Source: Helicobacteraceae bacterium (lineage in GTDB: Bacteria; Campylobacterota; Campylobacteria; Campylobacterales; Sulfurimonadaceae). From it: a stretch of 11,673 nt of DNA. Each line of letters starts with the position of its first letter. Position 1 is the first letter of the stretch. The position numbers were made by a program, and so were the translations under genes. Of this stretch, positions 1 through 5,694 are shown piece after piece. Under the pieces are notes generated by a model. It was not told the DNA's origin. It saw only the letters and a list, made by a program, of their open reading frames with translations, and made no database searches. The stretch is taken from positions 1-11,673 of the forward strand of contig JALUJE010000096.1 in assembly GCA_027057185.1 (NCBI GenBank), read 5' to 3'.

Positions 1-43
1 CTTCGTTGAACCATTTCACAGTTCCATTTAGCAATTCTGCCAT
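1..43 (-). CDS. Cold-shock protein (CspA family), N-terminal 14 codons only
   Basis: Reading leftward from ATG at 43..41 gives MAELLNGTVKWFNE, the classic start of a CspA-family protein (xGTVKWFNxxKGFGFI). The family is about 65-70 aa, folds as an OB-fold, and binds single-stranded RNA and DNA as an RNA chaperone. The rest lies beyond the left edge. A Shine-Dalgarno AAGAGG sits at 56..51 with 7-nt spacing. The gene follows ywbE on the same strand but is separated by 157 nt, which hold a candidate promoter and two inverted repeats. It is therefore probably transcribed on its own with a long leader, as many csp genes are. Only the N-terminus is visible, so the subtype cannot be given. Confidence 0.9.
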   Translation of the reverse strand, partial: MAELLNGTVKWFNE

Positions 44-69
44 GTTTGTACCTCTTATAGGGAAAAATA

Positions 70-86
70 CACTTTAAATTAAAGTG
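70..86 (-). promoter_or_regulatory. 17-nt perfect palindrome in the csp leader, followed by T-rich tract
   Basis: CACTTTAA-A-TTAAAGTG is a perfect 8-bp inverted repeat around a single base, ending 27 nt before the csp start codon. On the csp-coding strand it is followed at once by TATTTTT. It could be an operator, or an A/U-rich hairpin acting as a temperature-sensitive attenuator. The loop of one base is too tight for a full 8-bp RNA stem, so fewer pairs would form. Function is inferred from position only. Confidence 0.4.
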
Positions 87-139
87 GAATCAAAATTGGG
101 GGAGTCTTCAGGTCTAGCAGAGTATTCTCGTTACACACC

Positions 140-164
140 AAAGATGAACTCTAGCCTCATCTTT
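140..164 (-). promoter_or_regulatory. Inverted repeat (8-bp stem, 9-nt loop) in the csp leader
   Basis: AAAGATGA at 140-147 pairs perfectly with TCATCTTT at 157-164. No U-run follows on either strand, so it does not look like an intrinsic terminator of ywbE. It lies just inside the transcript expected from the candidate promoter at 175-180. A 5' stabilising hairpin or part of a cold-responsive leader is plausible by analogy with csp mRNAs. Confidence 0.45.
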
Positions 165-174
165 CATCACACGT

Positions 175-180
175 ATTGTA
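175..180 (-). promoter_or_regulatory. Candidate -10 box (TACAAT) for the cold-shock gene
   Basis: On the minus strand TACAAT at 180..175 is preceded by an A/T tract (positions 200-182), the usual arrangement in Campylobacterota promoters where a -35 is poorly conserved. A start near position 168 would give a leader of about 125 nt before the cold-shock ATG. That is typical of cspA-type mRNAs and contains both inverted repeats noted here. Confidence 0.45.
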
Positions 181-200
181 ACGTATTTTTTTTAAAATAG

Positions 201-392
201 CTAATATATTTTTTTAATACGTCCGACAGAACCATTGGTAAGACGTACTTTAATGCCGTGGGGATGGCGGGTTGCGTTGGTTAAAATATCTTTAACAATA
301 CCGTGGGTTAAGGTCTGTGTTAGTTGGTCTTGTTTACGAACAATAGCTACATTTGAGCCACTTTTGACATGATGACGTAAGGTTCCCTCCAT
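201..392 (-). CDS. ywbE: YwbE family (DUF2196) protein
   Basis: A 63-aa basic protein matching the YwbE/DUF2196 family: conserved DQLT...LTHGIVKDILTNA (residues 22-40) followed by RHPHGIKVRL (42-51) and a GxVGRIKKI end (54-62). Length agrees with the family, which is small and has no established biochemical function that I can name. The start ATG (392..390) overlaps the TAA of the upstream gene by one base (TAATG). A Shine-Dalgarno AAGGAG lies inside the end of that gene, 6 nt before the ATG, so the two are almost certainly translationally coupled. The downstream cold-shock gene appears to have its own promoter. Confidence 0.85.
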   Translation of the reverse strand: MEGTLRHHVKSGSNVAIVRKQDQLTQTLTHGIVKDILTNATRHPHGIKVRLTNGSVGRIKKIY

Positions 393-892
393 TATGACTC
401 CTTGGGTTGATAGGCGAGTATCTTTTTGACTGTCTCAATAGAACAAAAAAAGACGGCATCAAAGATGGGGTTGAGTTGTGTGGTATGGTCATCGATCACA
501 TCAAAGGCTTTCATGCTAAAACCATCACCGTCTTTACGTTGTTTGGGTTTTACCCGAAATGTTATGGGATGCAGTGTGCGAACCAGATTACGTACTTTTT
601 TGTAAGTTTCATGCTGCTGTTTTGGCAGAAGGTTTCCCTGTTTGCTTTCACGAATACGTATGTTGCCCAGTAGGGTCAGTTTGTCCTGAAAAATCACCTT
701 ATCCCAGCGAATACTTCCGTGAGAAAAATGAAATTCACATGATTTTGCCATTAGCGGATGGGGTTTGGTCTTACGGATGGCTTCAAGCATGTGAAGAAAG
801 AAATTTTTCCCTCCCAGTGCGGTAGCACAGTTGAGCAATTGATGGTGGTAGTCGGTTTTAGCAGCAGTATCTAAATGATTAAAGTCGCGCAT
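392..892 (-). CDS. Uncharacterised basic protein, coupled to ywbE
   Basis: I do not recognise a family. The protein has 166 aa from the preferred start, with no signal peptide or membrane segment visible, and is rich in Lys, Arg and His. The middle (roughly 45-110) is strongly basic, and a more hydrophobic C-terminal stretch (LNPIFDAVFFCSIETVKKIL) looks like the best-folded part. The longest open frame begins at ATG 922, but that ATG belongs to a TATAATG promoter box. ATG 892..890 has AAGGA at 904..900 with 7-nt spacing and starts MRDFNHLDTAAKTDYHHQ. The stop overlaps the ywbE start (TAATG), so the two make a two-gene operon. Coupling to the small basic YwbE suggests a nucleic-acid-related role, but this is only inference. 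Confidence 0.65.
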   Translation of the reverse strand: MRDFNHLDTAAKTDYHHQLLNCATALGGKNFFLHMLEAIRKTKPHPLMAKSCEFHFSHGSIRWDKVIFQDKLTLLGNIRIRESKQGNLLPKQQHETYKKVRNLVRTLHPITFRVKPKQRKDGDGFSMKAFDVIDDHTTQLNPIFDAVFFCSIETVKKILAYQPKES

Positions 893-918
893 AGCGGTGT
901 CCTTGTAAAAGCGGTGTG

Positions 919-933
919 CCATTATAGTACAAA
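919..933 (-). promoter_or_regulatory. Sigma70-type promoter for the unknown gene-ywbE operon
   Basis: The minus strand reads TTTGTACTATAATGG, with the -10 TATAAT at 926..921. The same 15 bases occur, plus strand, before the REC-GGDEF gene at 8093-8107. Transcription would start near 914, leaving a leader of about 22 nt to the ATG at 892 with its AAGGA. This makes the ATG at 922 unlikely to be a start codon. Confidence 0.65.
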
Positions 934-940
934 TTTCGCG

Positions 941-963
941 CAGATCATTTCTGAGGTGATCTG
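941..963. repeat. Inverted repeat CAGATCA / TGATCTG
   Basis: A perfect 7-bp inverted repeat with a 9-nt spacer (941-947 and 957-963) lies between the end of the DAC-like gene and the promoter at 919-933. It could be a weak 3' hairpin for the DAC-like transcript or an operator upstream of the next promoter. No T-run follows the stem on the minus strand, so a terminator call is not justified. Confidence 0.4.
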
Positions 964-987
964 TATACTCTTTTTGTACATGAGCGA

Positions 988-2247
988 TTATAAAAATTCT
1001 AGAGTTATGGTTTGCCTGTAGTAACGTGTGTAAAGGGTTATGGTACCGTTTTGACTAATTTTAAGAGCAATGCCACCTAGAACATTGGCATAAAGCGATG
1101 CAGCATTGCGTCCGCCCAAAATAGAAGTAAACGTTGATTGTAATGCGGTTGCAATCGTAGGGTCACAATGCTCGGTCTGAATCGATAAAATACTGCCCAC
1201 AGACTGCAATCCTTCATCATTAAAAATGACGCAGCCATCAAGTGTCATAAGATTTTTTAAAATCTGCATCATGTTGGGAGCAACCGAAAGTGCCTGTTTT
1301 GGTGTAGATCGAATGACATTTGAGAGATTTTTTATGAAAGGATCAGGACTGTTCTGGACATCGGAACTTTTGGGGTTTAAGATCTGTTGCTCATAAATGT
1401 GTTGAGACGGATCGTAAATAATGAGTCCGCCATGGTGTTCATGACTGAGTTCAAAAGCAATTTTCAGCAGGCTTTTTCCTATGTGATTGTTGTTAAAGCG
1501 TGCCCGAAAGAGTTTTTCGAGTAGATCCATATCATAGCAGTGCCACCGGTGGTTTCTTCGAGAGGCTATCATGGTAAATTTTCCATTGCCGCTATAGTGC
1601 TCTTTTCCCAACAAAAACAGATCACCGTTACTTTGATAGTGCAACGTGAGTAACGGAGTGGATGTTTTGGACTCAAAGAGTGTTGCGTAAGGTACAAAAG
1701 CTTTGGGAACATTAAAAGCATACTCGGTAGATGCCTGTGTTACAATCTCTTGTGTTGTCAGGATTTTAAAGTCTGTGCTGAGTGCAATATAGACTTCGGC
1801 AGAAAAATTAATGCGGCAGAGATAATTGAGTGAATCTACCATCGTGGTGTGGTGTGACGTCGTAGCGGTATCGGCAGTAAAGACAAGATTGAGATTGGGA
1901 AAAATATCTTCATGTCTCTCCCGATCGAGTCGTGTAATGAGATCTAAAATATAGCTGGAGCAGGCTTCGGTGATACCGCTACTCAGATAAAGCCACCGGG
2001 TAATGATGTCATTGGTCGTAATCGGTGCATCGGTATTGAGATACGCCATGAGTTGTTCATATACGGCCTTTCGTGTTTTAGATGTACTGCCGCCGATATA
2101 ATAGGCGCTGGCAACCTCCTCCCCCTCAACCTGATAGCGAGTAATACGTTTGATGGCAGATTCGGTATGCCTGTGTTGCTCTTGTGAGGATGTTGGTAGA
2201 AAAAAATGCGGAAACAGTGTGGCGAGCAGTTTCGCTTTTTGGCTCAT
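988..2247 (-). CDS. DisA_N/DAC-like (diadenylate cyclase fold) protein with N-terminal putative sensor region
   Basis: A 419-aa protein. The C-terminal part (about 255-410) resembles DisA_N domains: LLKIAFELSHEHHGGLIIY (260-278), then LDGCVIFNDEGL (336-347) where cyclases have DGA, then LGGRNAASLYA (377-387) where they have GTRHRAA, and IALKISQNGTITLY (393-406), very like the ISQxxxxITLY strand of DisA. Catalytic DAC domains make c-di-AMP from two ATP, with the DGA Asp binding metal and RHR binding phosphate. Here Asp337 and one Arg (380) remain, but the Ala and the His-Arg of RHR are gone, so activity is uncertain. Residues 1-250 match nothing I recognise and may be a sensor region, as in the DACN-type sensor-DAC proteins. 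No membrane segment is seen. The start has AAGGAGT 5 nt upstream. It diverges from a patatin phospholipase gene, suggesting nucleotide control of a lipase. The DAC-fold assignment is by eye. Confidence 0.65.
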   Translation of the reverse strand: MSQKAKLLATLFPHFFLPTSSQEQHRHTESAIKRITRYQVEGEEVASAYYIGGSTSKTRKAVYEQLMAYLNTDAPITTNDIITRWLYLSSGITEACSSYILDLITRLDRERHEDIFPNLNLVFTADTATTSHHTTMVDSLNYLCRINFSAEVYIALSTDFKILTTQEIVTQASTEYAFNVPKAFVPYATLFESKTSTPLLTLHYQSNGDLFLLGKEHYSGNGKFTMIASRRNHRWHCYDMDLLEKLFRARFNNNHIGKSLLKIAFELSHEHHGGLIIYDPSQHIYEQQILNPKSSDVQNSPDPFIKNLSNVIRSTPKQALSVAPNMMQILKNLMTLDGCVIFNDEGLQSVGSILSIQTEHCDPTIATALQSTFTSILGGRNAASLYANVLGGIALKISQNGTITLYTRYYRQTITLEFL

Positions 2248-2265
2248 AACGACTCCTTGAAAGCC

Positions 2266-2274
2266 TATTATACT
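2266..2274. promoter_or_regulatory. Overlapping divergent promoters between DAC-like and patatin genes
   Basis: In the 58-bp gap the minus strand has a consensus TATAAT (2272..2267) behind a T-rich TTTTCAG, which would start the DAC-like transcript near 2260, barely before its Shine-Dalgarno. On the plus strand the same bases offer a weaker TATTAT (2266-2271) or TATACT (2269-2274) for the patatin gene, whose AAGGAG is at 2295-2300. Polymerase cannot occupy both -10 boxes at once, so the two genes probably interfere with or co-regulate each other. Confidence 0.5.
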
Positions 2275-2305
2275 GAAAATGGTAAAATGGTGCTAAGGAG
2301 AGCAG

Positions 2306-3325
2306 ATGTTTAAAGTACTAACCCTTGACGGTGGAGGAATCCGCGGCTATTTGAGCGCCAATATTCTGGCCAATCTTGAAACATTACTCAATCGTGCCGA
2401 CGGCAAAGAGGTGTCTATTGGTCAACGGTTCGATCTGATAGCCGGAACCTCAACAGGCGGAATAATTGCGTGTGCACTCTCCGTTGGAATGAGCGCCAAA
2501 GAGATTGGCACATTTTATGAAACGCTGATGGAAGAACTGTTTACTCCGGTATCTGAGGGGATTTTTGAGCCAAAGTATTCAACAGATATATTGCGAAACA
2601 GACTGGAGCAAATTTTAGGAGATGCAACCCTTGCTACTGTCAGCACTGATCTGTGTGTGACCAGTGTTGATGTAGAAAACAGTGCAGCTCGCTTTCATAA
2701 AAGCGGCTATTTTCCGAGAAACGCAACCCGCCTGGATGAGAAATTGGTCGATATTGCCTTGGCAACGTCTGCTGCACCCAGTTACTTTTCTCTGGTAGAT
2801 ACCCTGCACTCAAGTCGGTTATGTGATGGTGGCATGGTGGCAAACAACCCCTCCTTGGTTGCCCTCATAGATGCTATGAAGTTGACGGACAACCGCTTAG
2901 ATACTATTGCGCTTATTTCCATTGGAACGGGAGAACAGCCCAATATGCCCTATGATGTCCAACGGCTTAGAGACGGTGGAATATTGGAATGGATGATCGA
3001 TATTTCCCCCGATACCAAAGCAGCGCAGGTCGTTGAGGGTATACGGCAGCACCGTTCTAAAATTGCGCTGGGAATCGACTATATGTTGAGTAACAAAAAG
3101 GTATTTGACTCCAAAGGTTCCCCGCTATTGGAACTGCTGATGAATGCACAATCTAAACTTGCAGATGAGCAGACACGTTTTTTACTGCAGCAGAACTATG
3201 TGCGCATCAATCCCAAACTGAGTATTCCGATTGCTCTTGATGCGGTACAGAAGTTTGAAAGTCTGAAAAATCTGGCCGATCTGGATGAACAGCAGTATCA
3301 AGATGTGTTGAGGCTGTTGCGCTAA
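2306..3325 (+). CDS. Patatin-like phospholipase (CapV/CBASS-effector-like)
   Basis: A 339-aa soluble patatin-family lipase with a complete active site: oxyanion loop DGGGIRG (8-14), nucleophile elbow GTSTG with Ser49, and DGG with Asp174 in RLCDGGMVANNP. ALATSAAPSYF (151-161) is the conserved helix before the Asp. Such enzymes hydrolyse acyl chains of phospholipids. The length and the C-terminal layout (LLELLMNAQS...QQNYVRINPKL, about 274-306) resemble the bacterial patatins that include the CBASS effector CapV, which is switched on by a cyclic dinucleotide and damages the inner membrane. No signal peptide is visible, so action from the cytoplasmic side is expected. AAGGAG lies 5 nt before the ATG. 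The divergent neighbour encodes a DAC-like protein, so nucleotide control is plausible, but no CD-NTase, Cap2 or Cap3 gene is present in the window. A housekeeping lipase is the alternative. Confidence 0.93.
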   Translation: MFKVLTLDGGGIRGYLSANILANLETLLNRADGKEVSIGQRFDLIAGTSTGGIIACALSVGMSAKEIGTFYETLMEELFTPVSEGIFEPKYSTDILRNRLEQILGDATLATVSTDLCVTSVDVENSAARFHKSGYFPRNATRLDEKLVDIALATSAAPSYFSLVDTLHSSRLCDGGMVANNPSLVALIDAMKLTDNRLDTIALISIGTGEQPNMPYDVQRLRDGGILEWMIDISPDTKAAQVVEGIRQHRSKIALGIDYMLSNKKVFDSKGSPLLELLMNAQSKLADEQTRFLLQQNYVRINPKLSIPIALDAVQKFESLKNLADLDEQQYQDVLRLLR

Positions 3326-3327
3326 CA

Positions 3328-3335
3328 TACATGTA
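3328..3335. repeat. TACATGTA palindrome, copy 1 (after patatin gene)
   Basis: A perfect 8-bp palindrome starts 2 nt after the patatin stop. Identical copies lie at 5664-5671 and 11375-11382, all three in short intergenic gaps. Function unknown. Confidence 0.5.
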
Positions 3336-3375
3336 TTTGCCAATGCGAACAATACCATACTTTTCCCGAACGCTC

Positions 3376-3388
3376 TTTTTGATATAAT
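3376..3388 (+). promoter_or_regulatory. Promoter for the Cys-rich secreted protein gene
   Basis: TTTTTGATATAAT contains a consensus -10 (3383-3388) directly behind a T-run, the typical Campylobacterota form. The expected start near 3395 leaves a leader of about 17 nt with TAGGAG (3401-3406) before ATG 3412. The gene is thus likely transcribed independently of the patatin gene upstream. Confidence 0.65.
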
Positions 3389-3411
3389 GACATAAAAAAG
3401 TAGGAGTAGAA

Positions 3412-3708
3412 ATGAAAACCGTTATTTTTTTAAGTGTACTGCTTTGGGGCATGGCAGCATATGCTCAGGAGCGCTGCATGAACAATCATCTGGGTGAACC
3501 AATTTGTGCGCCGCAGTGTGGCTCTATTCATACCAATGCACTCGGAGAAATTGTCTGCGGTCAGGGGGCGTGCATTACAAACAACTTTGGCGATCTGATC
3601 TGCTCCAAACAGCAAGGCGGTACGGCAACAAAGAATTTTTTTGGTGATGTTGTCTGTACCGGTGGATGTGAGCCGGCATCGGACAAACAGTGCCAAAAGC
3701 CCTATTGA
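3412..3708 (+). CDS. Small secreted Cys-rich repeat protein
   Basis: A 98-aa protein with a clear Sec signal peptide (1-18, cleavage probably after AYA, giving mature QERC...). The mature part is built from four degenerate units of about 14-18 residues with the pattern N-x-(L/F)-G-(E/D)-x-(I/V)-C, centred on LGEPIC (27-32), LGEIVC (44-49), FGDLIC (59-64) and FGDVVC (77-82), often followed by a second Cys a few residues on. There are nine Cys (22, 32, 36, 49, 54, 64, 82, 86, 94), an odd number, so at least one may be free, bind metal or form an intermolecular bond. TAGGAG precedes the ATG at 5-nt spacing and a promoter lies at 3376-3388. I know no function for it; an exported disulfide-stabilised structural or binding protein is the reasonable reading. 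Confidence 0.8.
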   Translation: MKTVIFLSVLLWGMAAYAQERCMNNHLGEPICAPQCGSIHTNALGEIVCGQGACITNNFGDLICSKQQGGTATKNFFGDVVCTGGCEPASDKQCQKPY

Positions 3709-3809
3709 CGAGAAGGGTAGCAGTTTGCCATACACGCCGGTTCTTACCTTCAACACTGAAAGAGTTTACGAATAGATAAAGGATTAAGCTAAGGACTTTG
3801 GAGTTGGTG

Positions 3810-3815
3810 TATAAT
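3810..3815 (+). promoter_or_regulatory. Promoter -10 (TATAAT) for nadA-nadC
   Basis: A consensus TATAAT lies 35 nt before the preferred nadA start, giving an expected leader of about 28 nt that contains AAGGAG at 3840-3845. Nothing resembling a riboswitch or an obvious NAD-repressor operator is visible between it and the start codon. The rest of the gap after the Cys-rich gene (3709-3809) shows no further gene or clear terminator. Confidence 0.6.
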
Positions 3816-3850
3816 AGCATTCATTAAAAATAACGCAGAAAGGAGTGTGT

Positions 3851-4849
3851 TTGAACGACACGACCCAAGAGTTAAAAGAGAAGATTACCGCACTCAAAAA
3901 GCGGCTTGATGTGACGGTTGTAGCACATTTTTATCAGCGGGATGAAGTTTTTGAAATGGGGGATATTACCGGAGATTCTCTCGAGCTTGCCCGAAAAACC
4001 ATGGAAGATGATGCCGCGTATGTACTCTTCTGTGGCGTAGGCTTTATGGGACAGAGTGTCAAGATTATGAGTCCGCACAAGCGGGTGGTGATGCCGCGAA
4101 TTGCCTGCTGTTCCATGGCAAAGATGATTGGTGGGGAACAGTATGAGAACTCTGTGAAGTTTTTAGAGGCTAAGGGCATTAGCCGAGATAATATCATGCC
4201 TGTGACCTACATTAATTCTGATGCTGATGTCAAGGCAGCCGTAGGAAAAATGGGTGGTATGGTCTGTACCAGCTCCAATGCCAAAATTATTATAGAAAAA
4301 GCGCTTGAAGCAGGCAAAAAAATTCTCTTTGTTCCCGATCGCTGTCTGGGGCAGAATATTGCCAAGGGGATGGGGTTGAAATCATGTGTTATTGGTGATG
4401 GCAGTGATGTTAACGATGCCGACATTATCTGCTATGACGGATTTTGTTCGGTGCATCAGCTTTTTACGCTAGATGATATTGCGTTCTACCGTAAAAAATA
4501 TCAGGATATTAAAATTGTTACGCATCCTGAGTGTGATCCTGCCGTGTGTGATGCTTCGGACTTTGTCGGTTCTACGTCACAGATTATTCGCTATATCAAA
4601 GAGTTACCGCCGGAACAAAAAGTGGCAGTGGGTACGGAGTTTAATCTGGTGAACCGATTGCGTCAGAAGAATACCTATGTACTCTCATCAACAAAACCGG
4701 AGTGTCCGACCATGAACGAAACGACGCTTGAACATCTGTATGAGACGTTACAAGCCATTGATGCAGGGGAACCGATTAATGAAATTCTTATTGATCCCGA
4801 TACACAAAAATGGGCAAAAATCGCACTAGAGCGAATGCTGGCATTATGA
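3851..4849 (+). CDS. nadA: Quinolinate synthase
   Basis: NadA condenses iminoaspartate with dihydroxyacetone phosphate to quinolinate, the first committed ring in de novo NAD synthesis, using a [4Fe-4S] cluster. From the TTG start the protein is 332 aa. The three cluster Cys are visible: Cys87 (in ACCSMAKM), Cys199 (GFCSVHQ) and Cys285 (ECPTMNETTLE). Other family marks are AHFYQRDEV (25-33, with His26), GDSLELAR (41-48), VGFMGQS (63-69), PDRCLGQN (162-169) and THPECDP (224-230). The frame opens at GTG 3845, but that codon lies in the Shine-Dalgarno (AAGGAG 3840-3845); TTG 3851 has ideal 5-nt spacing, so I take it as the start. The stop overlaps the nadC start by four bases (ATGA). L-aspartate oxidase (nadB) is not in the window. 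Confidence 0.97.
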   Translation: MNDTTQELKEKITALKKRLDVTVVAHFYQRDEVFEMGDITGDSLELARKTMEDDAAYVLFCGVGFMGQSVKIMSPHKRVVMPRIACCSMAKMIGGEQYENSVKFLEAKGISRDNIMPVTYINSDADVKAAVGKMGGMVCTSSNAKIIIEKALEAGKKILFVPDRCLGQNIAKGMGLKSCVIGDGSDVNDADIICYDGFCSVHQLFTLDDIAFYRKKYQDIKIVTHPECDPAVCDASDFVGSTSQIIRYIKELPPEQKVAVGTEFNLVNRLRQKNTYVLSSTKPECPTMNETTLEHLYETLQAIDAGEPINEILIDPDTQKWAKIALERMLAL

Positions 4850-5661
4850 TAGAAGCATTTTTGCATGAGGTGTTGCAAGAAGATATTGGACGCGGAGATC
4901 TGTACGCTTTAGTCTCAGAACCTGTTGCCGCATCTGCTAAAATCATAGCAAAAAGCGAGGGTATCCTGGCGGGTCGGCACTATATTGATGTTCTGGCTCG
5001 TATGGAATGTTTTCAAATCACATGGTACTGTAATGACGGAGATACGTTTGGTTGTGGGGAGCTGCTTGCCCAGATAGAAGGAGACTCTCACACACTCTTG
5101 CGTATTGAGCGTACACTGCTCAATATGCTGCTTCATGCCAGTTCTATTGCCACATTGACCCGGGCGTTTGTTCATAAGATTGCCCCCTACGGGACCAAAC
5201 TGCTCGATACCAGAAAAACCCGACCGTTACTGCGTGTGTTTGAGAAGTATGCAAGCCGTTGCGGCGGTGCCATCAATCACCGCATGGGGCTAGATGACTG
5301 TTTGATGCTTAAGGACACCCATCTTAAAACCATTGAAAATCTCGAAACGTTTATGGTGCAAGCACGCCAGAAGATTCCCTTCACCTCAAAGATTGAGCTT
5401 GAAGCAGAGTGTGTCGAAGATGCTATCTATTTTATGAGTCTGGGTGCCGATATTGTAATGTGTGACAATATGACTCCCGAACAGTTGCGTAGTGTGGTGG
5501 CACATAGAGAAGAAAATTTTCCGGCCGTACTGCTTGAAGCCAGTGGGAATATTTCGTTACAGAGCATTGAGGCGTATGCTAAGACTGGGGTTGATGCCAT
5601 TAGTTCCGGAGCATTTATCCATCAGGCAGCATGGATTGATATCTCCATGAAGATGCAGTAA
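4846..5661 (+). CDS. nadC: Nicotinate-nucleotide pyrophosphorylase (carboxylating)
   Basis: NadC (quinolinate phosphoribosyltransferase) converts quinolinate and PRPP to nicotinate mononucleotide, the step after NadA. The 271-aa protein shows the family signatures in order: EDIGRGD (12-18), ERTLLNMLLHASSIATLT (88-105), LDTRKTRPLLRVFEKYA (120-136), GGAINHRMGLDDCLMLKDTHL (140-160), KIELEAE (182-188) and LEASGNI (230-236). The usual TRKTxPGLR reads TRKTRPLLR, with Leu in place of Gly. ATG 4846 overlaps the nadA stop as ATGA, the hallmark of translational coupling. An in-frame ATG at 4810 would add 12 residues inside nadA and is less likely. The length is slightly short for the family but complete. 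Confidence 0.97.
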   Translation: MIEAFLHEVLQEDIGRGDLYALVSEPVAASAKIIAKSEGILAGRHYIDVLARMECFQITWYCNDGDTFGCGELLAQIEGDSHTLLRIERTLLNMLLHASSIATLTRAFVHKIAPYGTKLLDTRKTRPLLRVFEKYASRCGGAINHRMGLDDCLMLKDTHLKTIENLETFMVQARQKIPFTSKIELEAECVEDAIYFMSLGADIVMCDNMTPEQLRSVVAHREENFPAVLLEASGNISLQSIEAYAKTGVDAISSGAFIHQAAWIDISMKMQ

Positions 5662-5663
5662 TT

Positions 5664-5671
5664 TACATGTA
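5664..5671. repeat. TACATGTA palindrome, copy 2 (between nadC and flhB)
   Basis: It starts 2 nt after the nadC stop and is followed by TTTTT. It is the same 8-mer, with the same distance from the preceding stop codon, as the copy after the patatin gene at 3328-3335. The T-run raises the possibility of a minimal 3'-end signal, but a 4-bp half-site is very short for that. Confidence 0.5.
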
Positions 5672-5694
5672 TTTTTAGATGGGGGTGATCTTCG

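Noticed and set aside
893..922. ATG at 922 as start of the unknown protein
   Set aside because: No Shine-Dalgarno, and the ATG is the tail of a TATAATG promoter box; ATG 892 has AAGGA at 7-nt spacing.
941..963. Inverted repeat as an intrinsic terminator of the DAC-like gene
   Set aside because: The stem is short, has only three G-C pairs and is not followed by a T-run on the minus strand; kept only as a repeat.
987..992. TATAAT on the minus strand overlapping the stop of the DAC-like gene, as a promoter for the unknown gene-ywbE operon
   Set aside because: A better promoter, TTTGTACTATAATGG at 919-933, is duplicated exactly before another gene and is correctly spaced from the ATG with AAGGA at 892.
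988..3325. Calling the DAC-like/patatin pair a true CBASS operon
   Set aside because: No CD-NTase of the cGAS/DncV fold is visible, the genes are divergent, and no Cap2/Cap3 partners are present; only an analogy is justified.
3845..3850. GTG at 3845 as the nadA start
   Set aside because: It overlaps the Shine-Dalgarno AAGGAG itself; TTG at 3851 has the right spacing.
4810..4845. ATG at 4810 as the nadC start
   Set aside because: It would place 12 extra residues within nadA; the ATGA overlap at 4846 and the family N-terminus fit better.
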